The notes under the pieces were generated by a model, which ran no database searches, was not told the origin of the DNA, and worked only from the letters and a program-made list of their open reading frames with translations. A DNA stretch of 64,000 nt from Osmia lignaria lignaria. Lineage: Eukaryota > Arthropoda > Insecta > Hymenoptera > Megachilidae. The position numbers and the translations under genes are program-made. The stretch lies in contig NC_135032.1 of assembly GCF_051020975.1 (NCBI RefSeq), forward strand, positions 10,788,001 to 10,852,000. The letters run 5' to 3'. Of this stretch, positions 63,303 to 64,000 are shown piece by piece (position 1 is the first letter of the stretch; each line of letters begins with the position of its first letter).

Positions 63303-64000
63303 GTCTTGTTCCAAGTTCAATTGGAATATCGAGCGAAATGACAGGGTAAAGGATGCGAGCCGATGGCAGGAAGGTATGTGCAACGTGTGCGAACGCGGCA
63401 GTGCGTAAGTGGACGCGGATAAACGGAAACCAAACGTTGAGTTCGGTTAATGTCCTGCGGACAGCCGGGCAGATGAGGTTGCCCTGACGTTGATAGGTTC
63501 CCGGGTGGGAGTGGAATAGAGGATAGCCAGACGAGGGGTGAATAAAGAAGGGAGATTGAACAAGATAGAGGGACAAAGACAGTGACACAGGTGACGCACA
63601 CAGAATGCAGCAAGGATGGCTTTACAGGGGTGGGACTGTAAAGTGGTAACCACAGAGCACGGTGCGGGAGCCATCGGGAACAGATTGCGATTCCCTTCTC
63701 TCCTCTTGCTTCTATCCAAAACCTTTCCCCTCTCTCTCGATTGTTTCTCTTTCTTCGACGTGCTAACTACAACTCCCCTCTCTCGCTTCGATACAAGACT
63801 CGACCAATCCGTGTACGTGCCCTGACACCACCGCCTGTCGCACCCTCGTTCAACGTACACGTCCCTGCTTACCTCGCGGGCACAAAATACCTGACAGCCC
63901 TATTGCCAGTCCCATTAACAGGTGTTAGAGCGCGCAATTAACTCGAAATCCCGAACCTCCACTCGCGCCAGACTGATCGCTGTCGTTAGCTACTTGAAAA

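Larger units (their letters stand above)
51445..64000 (+). other. First intron of the signal-peptide gene, running to or past the window end (inferred)
   Basis: The interval starts at a GTGAGT donor. No exon with a clean acceptor, an open frame continuing phase 1 and a donor was recognised downstream. The acceptor-like site near 52025 opens about 20 codons in phase but has only a poor donor. The interval contains GC-rich patches (about 52450-52950, 55060-55720, 59590-60240, 61800-62500 and 63300-64000), the repeats listed separately and several POU octamers. Its extent is an inference: a short or diverged exon could be hidden here. Confidence 0.4.

Noticed and set aside
1..64000. tRNA, rRNA, known insect microRNAs, CRISPR
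   Set aside because: I searched by eye for T-loop-like sequences and for common microRNA seeds and mature sequences and saw no convincing match. A covariance-model scan would be needed to exclude diverged copies.

Overview
The window looks like non-coding DNA from an insect nuclear genome, most likely a bee or another hymenopteran. It is AT-rich with scattered GC/CpG-rich patches, has few recognisable transposons, and carries spliceosomal signals. There are no bacterial operons, and I found no rRNA, tRNA or CRISPR array. The group assignment is an inference from composition. Nearly all long open frames are chance frames in stop-poor GC-rich patches: they overlap on both strands, have low-complexity translations and lack splice or family support.

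The best coding feature is a short plus-strand first exon at 51390-51444. It encodes a signal peptide (MRSPSVPVCFVYVLLSALG) and ends in a GTGAGT donor in phase 1. The rest of that gene lies beyond a long intron, probably outside the window.

The most interesting structure is on the minus strand. Three sites (junctions at 50066/50065, 21485/21484 and 3838/3837) each place a 3' splice site directly against a 5' splice site (CAG|GTACGT, CAG|GTATGT, CAG|GTAAGA). This is the arrangement of recursive-splicing ratchet points. Each is followed 44-71 nt downstream by a second strong 5' splice site, as expected for a transient recursive-splicing exon. Spacing is 28.6 kb and 17.6 kb. I infer that much of the window is one giant intron of a minus-strand gene whose coding exons lie outside, with the plus-strand gene starting inside or beside it.

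The rest is intronic or intergenic. It holds a 185-bp MITE with pogo/Tigger-like ends (30927-31111) and decayed relatives, and a 236-bp inverted-repeat element (63067-63302) with a related end at 16496. It also holds three gap-free copies of a 38-nt dispersed repeat ending in GGTTAA and 14 copies of AAGGGTTAA. POU octamers (ATGCAAAT) appear in excess, including a perfect 14-bp palindrome at 48671-48684. There are degenerate AT minisatellites, a 30-nt poly-C run, and weakly supported candidates for a promoter and a non-coding exon.
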